From positions 1-14,270 of the forward strand of contig DATFMX010000145.1 of the NCBI GenBank assembly GCA_035266685.1: DNA of 14,270 bases. Direction: 5' to 3'. The position numbers and the translations under genes were made by a program. Below the pieces are notes generated by a model, which was not told the DNA's origin, ran no database searches, and saw only the letters and a list, made by a program, of their open reading frames with translations. Shown one piece after another: positions 1-13,613 of this stretch. How positions within the stretch are numbered: the first letter of the stretch is position 1; each line of letters starts with the position of its first letter. This stretch comes from VRUE01 sp035266685 (GTDB taxonomy: Bacteria; Actinomycetota; Thermoleophilia; Solirubrobacterales; 70-9).

Positions 1-942
1 GCGGATCGTGCCGCCGTTGATCAGATCCCCATTCGCGTCGGTAGCCGTCACGGTGACCTGGTGGAAGCTGCCGGTGCCGAGCAGCGCGGATGCGGGCGCG
101 GCCGTCAGCCCGGCGAGGCCGAACTGCCATTCGATTTCGTAGCTGGCCGTGGCGCCGTTTCCGAGGCCGCTCGAGTAGTGGTCGTCCCACTGCACGCCGA
201 TCGCGTTGTCGAGCAGGCGCGAGTCGATCGAGTTGTTGAACCCAGGGCCGCCCGGAGCGAAGACCGTGTCCTCCCAGATGTTTTCGTACGGCAGCTCCTG
301 GAAGGCGCTCCACGGCGAGGTCGGAACTTCGCGTAGGCCCCCGGCCCGGCCGGTCGCTTCGCTCAGCCCCCCGACCATCCGCGGCGGTCCCGGGGTGAAG
401 AACCCGGTGCCGTCGTCGCTGCCCTCGAGGTAGAGATCGGCGGCGGCCAACGCCCGGTAGGCCAGCGAGGAGCCGGAGACGTTCTTGACTTCGAAGCGCT
501 GCTTGAAGCTGTTCTCGCCGTTGACGTAGGTGGTCGTCTGCGTCACTTCGGCGACCGTCGATCCTTCGACCGCGTTGTAGGTAGTGATCTGCCGGAGGGG
601 ACTGGCGGCGGTCCCCAGCCCGGTGACCGGCCCGGACGTTCCCGCCTGATAGACGTACGGCGTCGACCCTGCGGTGAGACCCGGCCCGAAGGTTTCGCCG
701 GTTGCGGGAACCCCGATGAAGAAGCCGGCGTCGCCGGCTTCGTCTCCTGGGTAGTAGAAGGTGTAGGAGTTCTGGTTCAGCGGCTGAACCTGGACGTTCC
801 CAGTGTCGCTGAGGAAGATGTCGAGCTGATCGCCGTCGATCGTCGTCGCGCGGGCAGCGCCCGCTCCGAAGATGACGAGCAGCGCCATTGCAAGGACAGA
901 GGTGACTGCGGCGAGACGGAAACGATCGACAACGGACGTCAA
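1..942 (-). CDS. Secreted beta-rich protein of unknown function, 3' end cut by window edge
   Basis: I do not recognise a named family. The reading frame is open from a TTG at 942 to the window edge, giving 314 residues. The TTG is preceded by AAAGGGAG about 7 bases upstream. The N-terminus looks like a Sec signal peptide: MTSVVDRFRLAAVT, then a hydrophobic stretch (VLAMALLVIFGAGAARA), with likely cleavage after AARA near residue 34. The mature part is rich in Thr, Gly, Tyr and aromatic residues with no obvious transmembrane helix, as expected for an extracellular beta-sandwich protein; stretches such as FKQRFEVKNVSGSSLAYRA and GVQWDDHYSSGLGNGA suggest strands. The last visible residues, QVTVTATDANGDLINGGTIR, resemble the first strands of a bacterial Ig-like (Big-type) repeat, so more repeats may lie beyond the edge. 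It lies 133 bases after rpoC and probably has its own promoter. ATG at 888 is an alternative start but would destroy the signal peptide. Confidence 0.8.
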   Translation of the reverse strand, partial: MTSVVDRFRLAAVTSVLAMALLVIFGAGAARATTIDGDQLDIFLSDTGNVQVQPLNQNSYTFYYPGDEAGDAGFFIGVPATGETFGPGLTAGSTPYVYQAGTSGPVTGLGTAASPLRQITTYNAVEGSTVAEVTQTTTYVNGENSFKQRFEVKNVSGSSLAYRALAAADLYLEGSDDGTGFFTPGPPRMVGGLSEATGRAGGLREVPTSPWSAFQELPYENIWEDTVFAPGGPGFNNSIDSRLLDNAIGVQWDDHYSSGLGNGATASYEIEWQFGLAGLTAAPASALLGTGSFHQVTVTATDANGDLINGGTIR

Positions 943-981
943 GATGCGACTCCCTTTCGGACAGGCCAACGCGGCCGGATC

Positions 982-1010
982 AAGATTTCCCCGGGCAAAG
1001 TAGTGGTCAA
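982..1010 (-). promoter_or_regulatory. Candidate promoter for the secreted protein gene
   Basis: On the minus strand TTGACC (1010-1005) is followed after 17 bases by AATCTT (987-982). The -35 matches the sigma-70-type consensus in five of six positions; the -10 matches in only three. Transcription would begin about 30-35 bases before the TTG start at 942, leaving room for the ribosome binding site. It lies beyond the hairpin that follows rpoC, which fits a separate transcription unit. The weak -10 keeps this tentative. Confidence 0.35.
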
Positions 1011-1042
1011 ACGGAGACGCCGGGCATTCCTTCCCCCGCCCG

Positions 1043-1058
1043 TGGGCCGATCGGCCCA
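1043..1058 (-). terminator. Perfect 16-base palindrome after rpoC, possible T-less terminator
   Basis: TGGGCCGATCGGCCCA is a perfect inverted repeat that can fold as a 6-bp stem with a GATC loop, starting 18 bases after the rpoC stop codon. A wider GGGCAT...ATGCCC pair surrounds it on the transcript. No run of T follows (the next bases are G-rich), so it is not a classical intrinsic terminator. It could be a hairpin terminator without a U tract, an mRNA 3'-end stabiliser, or a binding site for a dimeric protein. Confidence 0.4.
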
Positions 1059-1075
1059 TGCCCATTCGTCCATTC

Positions 1076-5128
<4,053 letters not shown>

Positions 5129-5130
5129 CC

Positions 5131-8718
<3,588 letters not shown>

Positions 8719-8721
<3 letters not shown>

Positions 8722-8736
8722 AGTCGGCGACTCCTC
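8719..8736 (-). promoter_or_regulatory. Ribosome binding site and TTG start of rpoB
   Basis: GAGGAG at 8736-8731 lies 9 bases before TTG (8721-8719). In-frame TGA at 8745-8743 closes the frame upstream, and the codons between are Pro, Ser, Glu, Glu, Ser, Pro and Thr, none a usual start. This fixes the start of rpoB. Confidence 0.85.
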
Positions 8737-8833
8737 AGACGGTCAGAGGGACGTGGATACAGCGCAGATATGGGCAGGGGGACACAACAGGCGCGCGACC
8801 AGGGAAGATAACAAACTGCCCCGGTCGCCCGGC

Positions 8834-8847
8834 GGCTCGGCCGAGCC
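8834..8847 (-). promoter_or_regulatory. GC-rich palindrome in the rplL-rpoB gap, possible attenuator
   Basis: GGCTCGGCCGAGCC is a perfect 14-base palindrome 28 bases after the rplL stop. The transcript could also pair CGGCC with GGCCG in a competing hairpin. No T run follows, so full termination is not expected. In E. coli the rplL-rpoB gap is known to hold an attenuator and an RNA processing site; a like role here is inference from position only. The rest of the gap shows nothing I can name. Confidence 0.3.
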
Positions 8848-8863
8848 CACGGCCGAATTCCGC

Positions 8864-8869
8864 ATTGTA
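8864..8869 (-). promoter_or_regulatory. Candidate -10 box for an rpoBC promoter
   Basis: TACAAT sits 5 bases after the rplL stop codon and matches the TATAAT consensus in five of six positions, which stands out in such GC-rich sequence. No good TTGACA-like box lies 16-18 bases upstream, where the sequence is the end of rplL. If used, it would give rpoBC a leader of about 135 bases containing the palindrome at 8834-8847. Confidence 0.3.
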
Positions 8870-8874
8870 GCGCG

Positions 8875-9270
8875 TTATTTGAGCTCGACGGTCGCGCCGG
8901 CCTCCTCGAGTTCCCCTTTGATCTTCTCGGCTTCGTCGCGCTCGATGCCCTCTTTGATCGCTTTCGGGGCCTCGTCGACGATCGCCTTGGCCTCTTTCAG
9001 GCCGAGGCCGGTGGCCGCGCGCACGACCTTGATCACGGGGACTTTCTGGCCGCCGACCTCGGTCAGCACCAGGTCGACGGTGGAGGACTCTTCGGCTCCG
9101 CCGTCGCCGTCGCCGTCGGCCGCGCCGGCAGCAGCCGGGGCCGCGGCGGCGACCGCCGTCGCGGAGACGCCGAACTCCTCCTCGAGCGCTTTGATCCGCT
9201 CGGAGAGCTCGAGCACCGAGATGCCTTTGAGCTCCTCGATCCAATCCTCAGTTTTTACCTTGGTTGCCAT
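8875..9270 (-). CDS. rplL: 50S ribosomal protein L7/L12
   Basis: Stalk protein of the large ribosomal subunit; dimers bind L10 and recruit translation GTPases. The 131 residues show the usual three parts: an N-terminal dimerisation helix pair (about 1-37, including WIEELKGISVLELSERIKAL), a flexible hinge (about 41-64), and the globular C-terminal domain (about 65-131) with the conserved GLGLKEAKAIVDEAP helix that contacts elongation factors. The hinge begins with the usual Ala run but continues into a DGDGDGGAEE stretch, more acidic than normal. ATG shares one base with the rplJ stop (TGATG) and has AAAGGAG about 10 bases upstream inside rplJ, so it is coupled to rplJ translation. Confidence 0.98.
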   Translation of the reverse strand: MATKVKTEDWIEELKGISVLELSERIKALEEEFGVSATAVAAAAPAAAGAADGDGDGGAEESSTVDLVLTEVGGQKVPVIKVVRAATGLGLKEAKAIVDEAPKAIKEGIERDEAEKIKGELEEAGATVELK

Positions 9271-9794
9271 CAGGCGTCTTTCTCCTTTTGTTCTTGAAGC
9301 TGCTGAAGCTGGTTGGCGAGCCCGGAGACCATCGAGCCGAGGCCGCGGACCAGGCCGGTGAGCGGGCTCGCCACGACGCCGGCGAGCTGCCCGTCGAGCA
9401 CTTCGCGCGCCGGCAGGCGGGCGATCGACTTGAAGCGTTCTTCGTCGAGCGCCAGGTCGCCCATGAAGCCGCCCTTGAAGCTGAGCACATCGTGCTCTTT
9501 GTTGAAGGTCGAGATCGCCTTGGCCGCCTGGGCGGTGTCGCCGCGGACGAAGGCCAGCGCGGTCGGACCCTGAAGGAACTCGGCGAGCCGCTGCTCGCCG
9601 GCCTGGTCGGCGGCGCGTTTGGTCAGCCGGTTCTTGACGATGCGGAAGCCGGTGTCGGCCTCGCGCAGCTTGGCGCGCAGTTCGGCCGCCTGGGGAACGC
9701 TGATGCCGCGGTAGTCGACGGCGAAGATCGCCTCCGCCGCACCGATCTCGGCAGCGATCTCCTCAATGGCTTGTCCCTTTTCTTCTCTGTTCAT
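9270..9794 (-). CDS. rplJ: 50S ribosomal protein L10
   Basis: Base of the ribosomal stalk: the N-terminal domain binds 23S rRNA together with L11 and the C-terminal helix carries L7/L12 dimers. The protein has 174 residues, normal for the family. Recognisable parts are the start MNREEKGQAIEEI, the FAVDYRGISVPQAAELRAKL region near residues 24-43, the VKNRLTKRA segment near 53-61, and the long C-terminal helix ending NQLQQLQEQKEKDA that holds L7/L12. It has a 114-base leader, the longest gap between ribosomal protein genes here, and its own L10-leader-like structure. The SD is weak (GCAGGT about 5 bases before ATG), as expected if the leader controls access. Confidence 0.98.
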   Translation of the reverse strand: MNREEKGQAIEEIAAEIGAAEAIFAVDYRGISVPQAAELRAKLREADTGFRIVKNRLTKRAADQAGEQRLAEFLQGPTALAFVRGDTAQAAKAISTFNKEHDVLSFKGGFMGDLALDEERFKSIARLPAREVLDGQLAGVVASPLTGLVRGLGSMVSGLANQLQQLQEQKEKDA

Positions 9795-9908
9795 CTCTAA
9801 CCTGCACCGGGGCTTCCGCTGCCGACGGGCCTAAAACCCACCTATATCGTGGGAAATCGGCCCACCGGCGGCTGCCGGTGGTCTTGGGCTGATGCGCGGC
9901 GCGCGATT
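9795..9908 (-). ncRNA. Probable L10 (rplJL) autoregulatory leader
   Basis: The gap between rplA and rplJ can fold into several defined structures in the transcript. Hairpin 1 pairs CCACCGGC (9881-9874) with GCCGGTGG (9869-9862) around an AGCC loop, an 8-bp perfect stem preceded by AAGA, as in known L10 leaders. CCCAC (9853-9849) can pair forward with GTGGG (9841-9837) or back with the GTGGG that includes the end of hairpin 1. The last part, CCCCGGTGCAGGTTAGAG, runs into the start codon and resembles the 3' part of L10 leaders. In several phyla L10 binds such a leader to limit its own expression. The assignment rests on position and shape, not a covariance search. Confidence 0.65.
9833..9853 (-). 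terminator. Attenuator-like hairpin within the L10 leader
   Basis: CCCAC, a 7-base loop GATATAG, and GTGGG are followed directly by TTTT then AGG. A 5-bp stem plus four U residues is a short terminator by itself. Its 5' arm can alternatively pair with the GTGGG at 9865-9861 just upstream, so the hairpin could be switched by L10 binding. Efficiency is unknown, and the two alternative stems are of similar length. Confidence 0.4.
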
Positions 9909-10616
9909 CTACGCGATTGCCGGCTCTTTCGTCCTCGCGCCCGCGTCGACGTGAATCCCGGGGCCCATCGTCGTCGTCAGCGTCGCCGAGAGGATGTATT
10001 TGCCCTTCGAGGAGGACGGTTTGGCGCGCATCACCTCGTCGATCACCGCGAGGCAGTTCTCCAGCAGCTGCTGCTGCTCGAAGCTCGCCTTGCCGATCGC
10101 CAGGTGGACGATCGCCTGGCGGTCGGTCCGGTACTCGACCTTGCCCGCCTTCGACTCGCCGACCGCCTTCTCGATGTCCTCGGTGACCGTGCCGACCTTC
10201 GGGTTGGGCATCTTGCCCTGCGGGCCGAGCACGCGGCCGAGCTGGCCGACGGCTTTCATCATGTCCGGGGTCGAGATCGCGACGTCGAAGTCGGTCCAGC
10301 CCTCGCTGACTTTCTCGACCAGGTCCTGGCCGCCGACGAAATCGGCGCCGGCCGCCTCGGCGTCGCGCGCCTGCTGGCCTTCGGCGAAGACCGCGATCGT
10401 CACCTCTTTGCCCAGCCCGTGCGGCAGCCCGAGCGTGCCGCGCAGCTGCTCCTCGGCGTGGCGCACGTTGACGCCGAGCCGCAGGTGCAGCTCGACCGTC
10501 TCGTCGAAGCCGGCGCTGGCGGTCTCCTTGATCAGCGAGATCGCCTCGGCGGGCGGGTAGAGATGCTCGCGCTGGACTTTGTCTGCCTGTTTGCGGTAGC
10601 GCTTGCCGTGGGCCAT
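9909..10616 (-). CDS. rplA: 50S ribosomal protein L1
   Basis: Mobile L1 stalk protein of the large subunit, which helps release deacylated tRNA from the E site; in E. coli it also represses its own operon. The 235 residues match the family length. The signature GPQGKMPNPKVGTV is at 131-144, the N-terminal GKRYRKQADKV is typical, and the C-terminal half returns to the first domain with HLAIGKASFEQQQLLEN. The start has GGAG 9 bases upstream, overlapping the rplK stop as TAGGAG, with only 10 bases between the genes. Confidence 0.98.
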   Translation of the reverse strand: MAHGKRYRKQADKVQREHLYPPAEAISLIKETASAGFDETVELHLRLGVNVRHAEEQLRGTLGLPHGLGKEVTIAVFAEGQQARDAEAAGADFVGGQDLVEKVSEGWTDFDVAISTPDMMKAVGQLGRVLGPQGKMPNPKVGTVTEDIEKAVGESKAGKVEYRTDRQAIVHLAIGKASFEQQQLLENCLAVIDEVMRAKPSSSKGKYILSATLTTTMGPGIHVDAGARTKEPAIA

Positions 10617-10626
10617 TCGAAGTCTC

Positions 10627-11049
10627 CTATTTGACGTCGACGCCCATCGAGCGGGCGGTGCCGGCGATGATCTTCGAGGCGGCGTCGAGGTCGTTGGCGT
10701 TGAGGTCGGGCATCTTGCGCTCGGCGATCTGGCGGATCTGCTCCGGGGAGATCGTGCCGACTTTGTTCACGTGCGGCTCGCCCGAGCCCTTGGGGATGCC
10801 GATCGCTTCGCGGATCAGCACCGCGGCCGGCGGCGTCTTGGTGACGAAGTCGAAGCTGCGGTCCTCGTAGACGGTGATCTCGACCGGGATGATCGTGCCG
10901 CCCTCGCCCTGCGTCTGGGCGTTGAAGGCTTTGCAGAACTCCATGATGTTGACGCCGTGCTGGCCCAGCGCGGGACCGACCGGCGGCGCCGGGTTGGCGT
11001 TGCCTGCCTGGATCTGCAGCTTGATGAGGGTGAGGACTTTTTTCGCCAT
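10627..11049 (-). CDS. rplK: 50S ribosomal protein L11
   Basis: Binds the GTPase-associated region of 23S rRNA and supports factor-dependent GTP hydrolysis and stringent-response sensing. The 140 residues match the family. The N-terminal domain holds the proline-rich thiostrepton-facing segment around residues 19-31 (ANPAPPVGPALGQ) and GVNIMEFCKAFN. The C-terminal rRNA-binding domain is about 75-140, ending in AASKIIAGTARSMGVDVK. The start is certain from homology, yet the 18 bases between the nusG stop and this ATG contain no Shine-Dalgarno sequence (CTACCCTCTCCGATCCCA), unlike most neighbours. Confidence 0.98.
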   Translation of the reverse strand: MAKKVLTLIKLQIQAGNANPAPPVGPALGQHGVNIMEFCKAFNAQTQGEGGTIIPVEITVYEDRSFDFVTKTPPAAVLIREAIGIPKGSGEPHVNKVGTISPEQIRQIAERKMPDLNANDLDAASKIIAGTARSMGVDVK

Positions 11050-11067
11050 TGGGATCGGAGAGGGTAG

Positions 11068-11592
11068 CTAGATCTTCTTGACCTGGTCGTAATTGACCTC
11101 AACCGGGGTCTCGCGGCCGAAGATCGAGACCAGCACCTTGAGTTTGGCGGCGTCCTCGTTGATCTCGGCGATCTCGCCGGAGAAGTCGGAGAGCGGGCCG
11201 TTGATGACTTTGACCGATTCGCCGACCGAGAACTGGGCCTGCGTGCGCGGGCGCTCGGCGGTCTCGCGGTGCAGCAGCCGGTCGACCTCCGGTTTGGAGA
11301 GCGGCACCGGCTTGTTGCGCGAGCCGACGAAACCGGTCACGCCGGGCGTGTTCTTGACCAGACCCCAGGCGTCGTCGGTCATCTCCATGTTGACCAGGAC
11401 GTAGCCGGGCATCGTCCGTTTCTCCTTCGGTTCTTTCTGGCCTTCTTTGTTGAGTTCCATCACCTGCTCGGTGGGCACCACGACCTGGCGCACGTTGCGG
11501 TTCTGGGCCATCGTCTGCACCCGGTGCTCGAGGTTGTGCTTGACCTTGTTCTCGTGGCCAGAGTAGGTGTTGATCACGTACCAGCGATACAT
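11068..11592 (-). CDS. nusG: Transcription termination/antitermination factor NusG
   Basis: Binds the RNA polymerase clamp (beta' coiled coil), affects pausing and couples transcription to ribosomes or Rho. The protein has 174 residues from ATG at 11592. The NGN domain spans about 1-110 (RWYVINTYSGHENKVKHNLE, then the PGYVLV strand), and the KOW domain about 120-174, with the VGESVKVINGPLSDFSGEI signature. The frame stays open for another 53 codons upstream, but that part is Arg/Pro-rich and overlaps secE, so I reject it. Many actinobacterial NusG proteins have long acidic N-terminal extensions; this one has none. SD is weak (AAGG about 12 bases upstream). It lies 35 bases after secE. Confidence 0.97.
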   Translation of the reverse strand: MYRWYVINTYSGHENKVKHNLEHRVQTMAQNRNVRQVVVPTEQVMELNKEGQKEPKEKRTMPGYVLVNMEMTDDAWGLVKNTPGVTGFVGSRNKPVPLSKPEVDRLLHRETAERPRTQAQFSVGESVKVINGPLSDFSGEIAEINEDAAKLKVLVSIFGRETPVEVNYDQVKKI

Positions 11593-11627
11593 CTGGAGAT
11601 TGCCTTGCCTTTTCTTAGGGGATCCCG

Positions 11628-12158
11628 CTAGAGGATCTGCTTGATGAGGAAGCTGAAGGCGCTGTCGAGAGCGCCGAGGTAGGTCGCGGCGACGGCGACG
11701 AAGATGATCGTCACGGCGGTCGCCTGGACGAGCGTTTCGCGGTCCGGCCACTGGACTTTGCGCAGCTCGGCCCAGCAGGAGACGAGGAAGCCGATGACCC
11801 CGCCGCGCTGGCGCTTCTCGGCCTGGGCCTGTTTCTGGCGCTTGGAGACCTGCTCGCGCTCGCGGCGCTTCTGCTCCTCGCGCTCGCGCTTTTCGGCCTG
11901 CTTGACCGCCTTCGCCTCGGCGCGCCGGGTGCTGCGGCCCTTCGGCGCGTCGGGCGTCTCGAGGTCGGCTTCGGCCGCGCCGGCGCCGATCCCCGCCTCG
12001 ACCGCTTCGATCTCGGCGATGTCGCCGGAGACCCCGACCTGGGTGTCGTGCTGGGCGCGCGAGTCGGACTTACGGCTGCCGTTGCCGCCGGAGCGCTCTC
12101 GCTCTTCGGCTTCGCGGGCGCGTTTCTCGGCCTTGCGCTGTGCGCGCGATTTGGCCAT
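11628..12158 (-). CDS. secE: Preprotein translocase subunit SecE with long charged N-terminus
   Basis: Clamp subunit of the SecYEG channel in the cytoplasmic membrane. Only the last 58 of 176 residues look like SecE: an amphipathic helix with GFLVSCWAELRKVQWPDRETL, including the conserved W-P pair at 137-138, then one membrane helix at about 143-168. The first 118 residues are a low-complexity charged extension: a Lys/Arg/Glu helix (1-24), an acidic Ala/Gly-rich middle (about 40-70), and a second basic coiled-coil-like stretch (about 75-117). Actinobacterial SecE often has a cytoplasmic extension, but this one is long. The gene sits 6 bases after rpmG; the nearest good SD, AAGGAG, is inside rpmG about 15 bases from ATG. 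Confidence 0.93.
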   Translation of the reverse strand: MAKSRAQRKAEKRAREAEERERSGGNGSRKSDSRAQHDTQVGVSGDIAEIEAVEAGIGAGAAEADLETPDAPKGRSTRRAEAKAVKQAEKREREEQKRREREQVSKRQKQAQAEKRQRGGVIGFLVSCWAELRKVQWPDRETLVQATAVTIIFVAVAATYLGALDSAFSFLIKQIL

Positions 12159-12164
12159 CAGCCG

Positions 12165-12329
12165 CTACCTGGTCTCCTTGTGCGCCGTGTGGCGGCCACA
12201 CCAGTGGCAGTACTTACGCAGCTCGATCCGGTCCGGCGAGTTTCGCCGCGACTTGTTGGTCTGATAATTGCGCCGCTTGCAGTCTTCGCAAGCCAGCGTC
12301 ACCGCGATGCGGACATCTCCGCGAGCCAT
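12165..12329 (-). CDS. rpmG: 50S ribosomal protein L33, zinc-binding form
   Basis: Small protein of the large ribosomal subunit near the E site. The 54-residue protein starts MARGDVRIAVTLACEDCKRR and has the four-cysteine set C14, C17, C41 and C44 that binds zinc, so this is the C-plus form; bacteria with a second copy often carry a cysteine-free form used when zinc is scarce. TYR-Gln-Thr-Asn-Lys and HTAHKETR at the end are typical. The ATG at 12329 has GGAG 4 bases upstream (CGAGGAGAAGC). It is the first gene of the ribosomal/polymerase cluster, just downstream of a terminator. Confidence 0.96.
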   Translation of the reverse strand: MARGDVRIAVTLACEDCKRRNYQTNKSRRNSPDRIELRKYCHWCGRHTAHKETR

Positions 12330-12411
12330 GCTTCTCCTCGTTGCCGAACGACGCCGTTACAAGAGAAAACCCCGGGCCGAAGCGCGAGGCTGCCGCGAAG
12401 GATAGCGCTAC
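12330..12411 (-). other. Short region between peptidase terminator and rpmG
   Basis: Only about 30 bases separate the end of the upstream T tract (12361) from the rpmG start (12329). TGTAAC overlapping the end of the T tract (near 12354-12359) is a possible -10 box (four of six), but no acceptable -35 lies 16-18 bases upstream. If the ribosomal cluster has its own promoter here, it must overlap the terminator; otherwise readthrough would be needed. I see no tRNA gene or conserved leader. Confidence 0.3.
12361..12390 (-). terminator. Intrinsic terminator with UUCG loop after the metallopeptidase
   Basis: The transcript reads GCCTCG C GC TTCG GC C CGGGG TTTTCTCTT. CCTCG pairs with CGGGG (one G-U), GC with GC, around a stable UUCG tetraloop, with a single C-C mismatch, and is followed by a T-rich run of seven T in nine. 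It starts 22 bases after the stop codon at 12412, so it ends the metallopeptidase unit and insulates the ribosomal cluster. Confidence 0.8.
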
Positions 12412-13554
12412 TCAGGGCCTTGCGATTGCCGCCCGGAACTCGGCCGGGCCGGAGGTGGCGTGGAGTTCGAGCCGCAGGGCGGCGTGGCCGCAGTTGGAGT
12501 AGGCGATCCGGGCGCCTCCGTCGGGGCCGGTGACGCTGCGGGCGAGGACCCGGCCGTTGACTGGATCGCGCACGGTCAGCGCCAGCCCGGCGCCTTCCGC
12601 GGCCTGCAGGGAGACGGTGACCGGACCGTCCAGCGGGGTGCGCACGAGGCGCGAGGCGACCCCGGGCGGATCGCCGACCGCGTGGCCGGCTGCGATGCCG
12701 ACAGGGCCCGAGCGCACGCCGGCCGAGGCGGCCGGCTGCGGCGCCGGCGCCGCGATGCTGCCGCCCCAGCTTTCGTCGACCGGCCCGCCCAGGGGATGGG
12801 CGACGTCGGCGTGGATCTTCGCCAGCGAGACGGCGGTCGGGCGCAGCAGCGGCGTGTACTGCCAGCTGACCCGGGCGGCCGGAAGGCTCAGGTGGGCGTA
12901 GGACTGGGCGAACGCCTCCTCGGGGTCCTCCCAGTAGTGAGCGCCCTGGTTGCCGGGAAAGAGGCGGCCACGGCGGGTGAGCTGGCAGACGCGCTCGTAG
13001 GTCGCCCAGCGGACCGTGCCGGCCTCGATCGCGGGCTGGGCGCCACCGTCGCGGGTGTTGGCGATGTGGTGGCCGTACTCGTGGGCGATCGCGAAGTCGC
13101 GCGGCACGCCCGCCACCGGGCGGTCGACGCCGGAGACGACCATTTCGTCGACGGCGGGGAAGTAGCAGGCGAGCACTTCGGCGCCGCACGCTTCGCTGAT
13201 CTGCTCGGGGGTGGCGACGAAAACGCTCAGCTCGGCCATCTCCGGGCCATGGTCGAGCGAGCGCAGCACCGCCGCCACCGATTCGAGCTCGGCGGCGCCG
13301 TAGCTGTCGGAGGAGATCTGGAATTCGTCTGCCGCGGAGGCGTAGCGCCGGGCCGACCGGCGAACCATCGCCCGCAGCGCGGCCGGCCGCGGCCGTACCG
13401 CCGAGTCGAAGGCGCGCGCCGGGTGGCGGGCGGCTGCGAGCGCGTCGCGCAACGGCTCGCGGGTCGCGGCGGGGCTCGCCGGGGCGGCGCCGGCAAGGGC
13501 CGCCGCGCTCAGCGCGAGAGCCGCGGTGAGATGGATTGTCCTGCGTCCGTACAC
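12412..13554 (-). CDS. Secreted zinc metallopeptidase (HEYGH type)
   Basis: Putative exported zinc-dependent peptidase of 380 residues; substrate unknown. Residues 1-30 form a signal peptide with an Ala/Leu-rich core (TAALALSAAALAGAAPASPAA). The zinc motif is H158-E159-Y-G-H162. A third ligand is likely E213 in WEDPEEAFAQSYA, whose E-x-F-A pattern and distance of about 50 residues are like gluzincin-type peptidases such as anthrax lethal factor. A Pro/Ala-rich linker follows near 265-285. The last 90 or so residues (VTVSLQAAEGAGLALTVRDP onward) look like a beta-sandwich, perhaps similar to pre-peptidase C-terminal domains. The cysteines could form disulfides outside the cell. The start is GTG; there is no clear SD, so the mRNA may be leaderless or the start may differ. 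It appears monocistronic, with hairpins on both sides. Confidence 0.85.
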   Translation of the reverse strand: MYGRRTIHLTAALALSAAALAGAAPASPAATREPLRDALAAARHPARAFDSAVRPRPAALRAMVRRSARRYASAADEFQISSDSYGAAELESVAAVLRSLDHGPEMAELSVFVATPEQISEACGAEVLACYFPAVDEMVVSGVDRPVAGVPRDFAIAHEYGHHIANTRDGGAQPAIEAGTVRWATYERVCQLTRRGRLFPGNQGAHYWEDPEEAFAQSYAHLSLPAARVSWQYTPLLRPTAVSLAKIHADVAHPLGGPVDESWGGSIAAPAPQPAASAGVRSGPVGIAAGHAVGDPPGVASRLVRTPLDGPVTVSLQAAEGAGLALTVRDPVNGRVLARSVTGPDGGARIAYSNCGHAALRLELHATSGPAEFRAAIARP

Positions 13555-13613
13555 ATGGACGCATCGGACCGGGCGGGGTCATCGGGAAGGACTCGCCCCC
13601 GTGCCTGGACGAA

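Noticed and set aside
61..433. Two short plus-strand frames opposite the secreted protein
   Set aside because: No signal, domain or ribosome binding site; the minus strand carries a continuous frame with signal peptide and SD.
11593..11751. 53-residue N-terminal extension of NusG
   Set aside because: It overlaps secE in another frame, is Arg-rich low complexity, and the conserved NusG start MYRWYVINTYSG lies exactly at the ATG at 11592.
12299..13582. 427-codon minus-strand frame overlapping the metallopeptidase
   Set aside because: Arg/Pro-rich shadow with no motif, and it also runs across the terminator at 12361-12390. The frame with signal peptide and HEYGH is clearly the real one.
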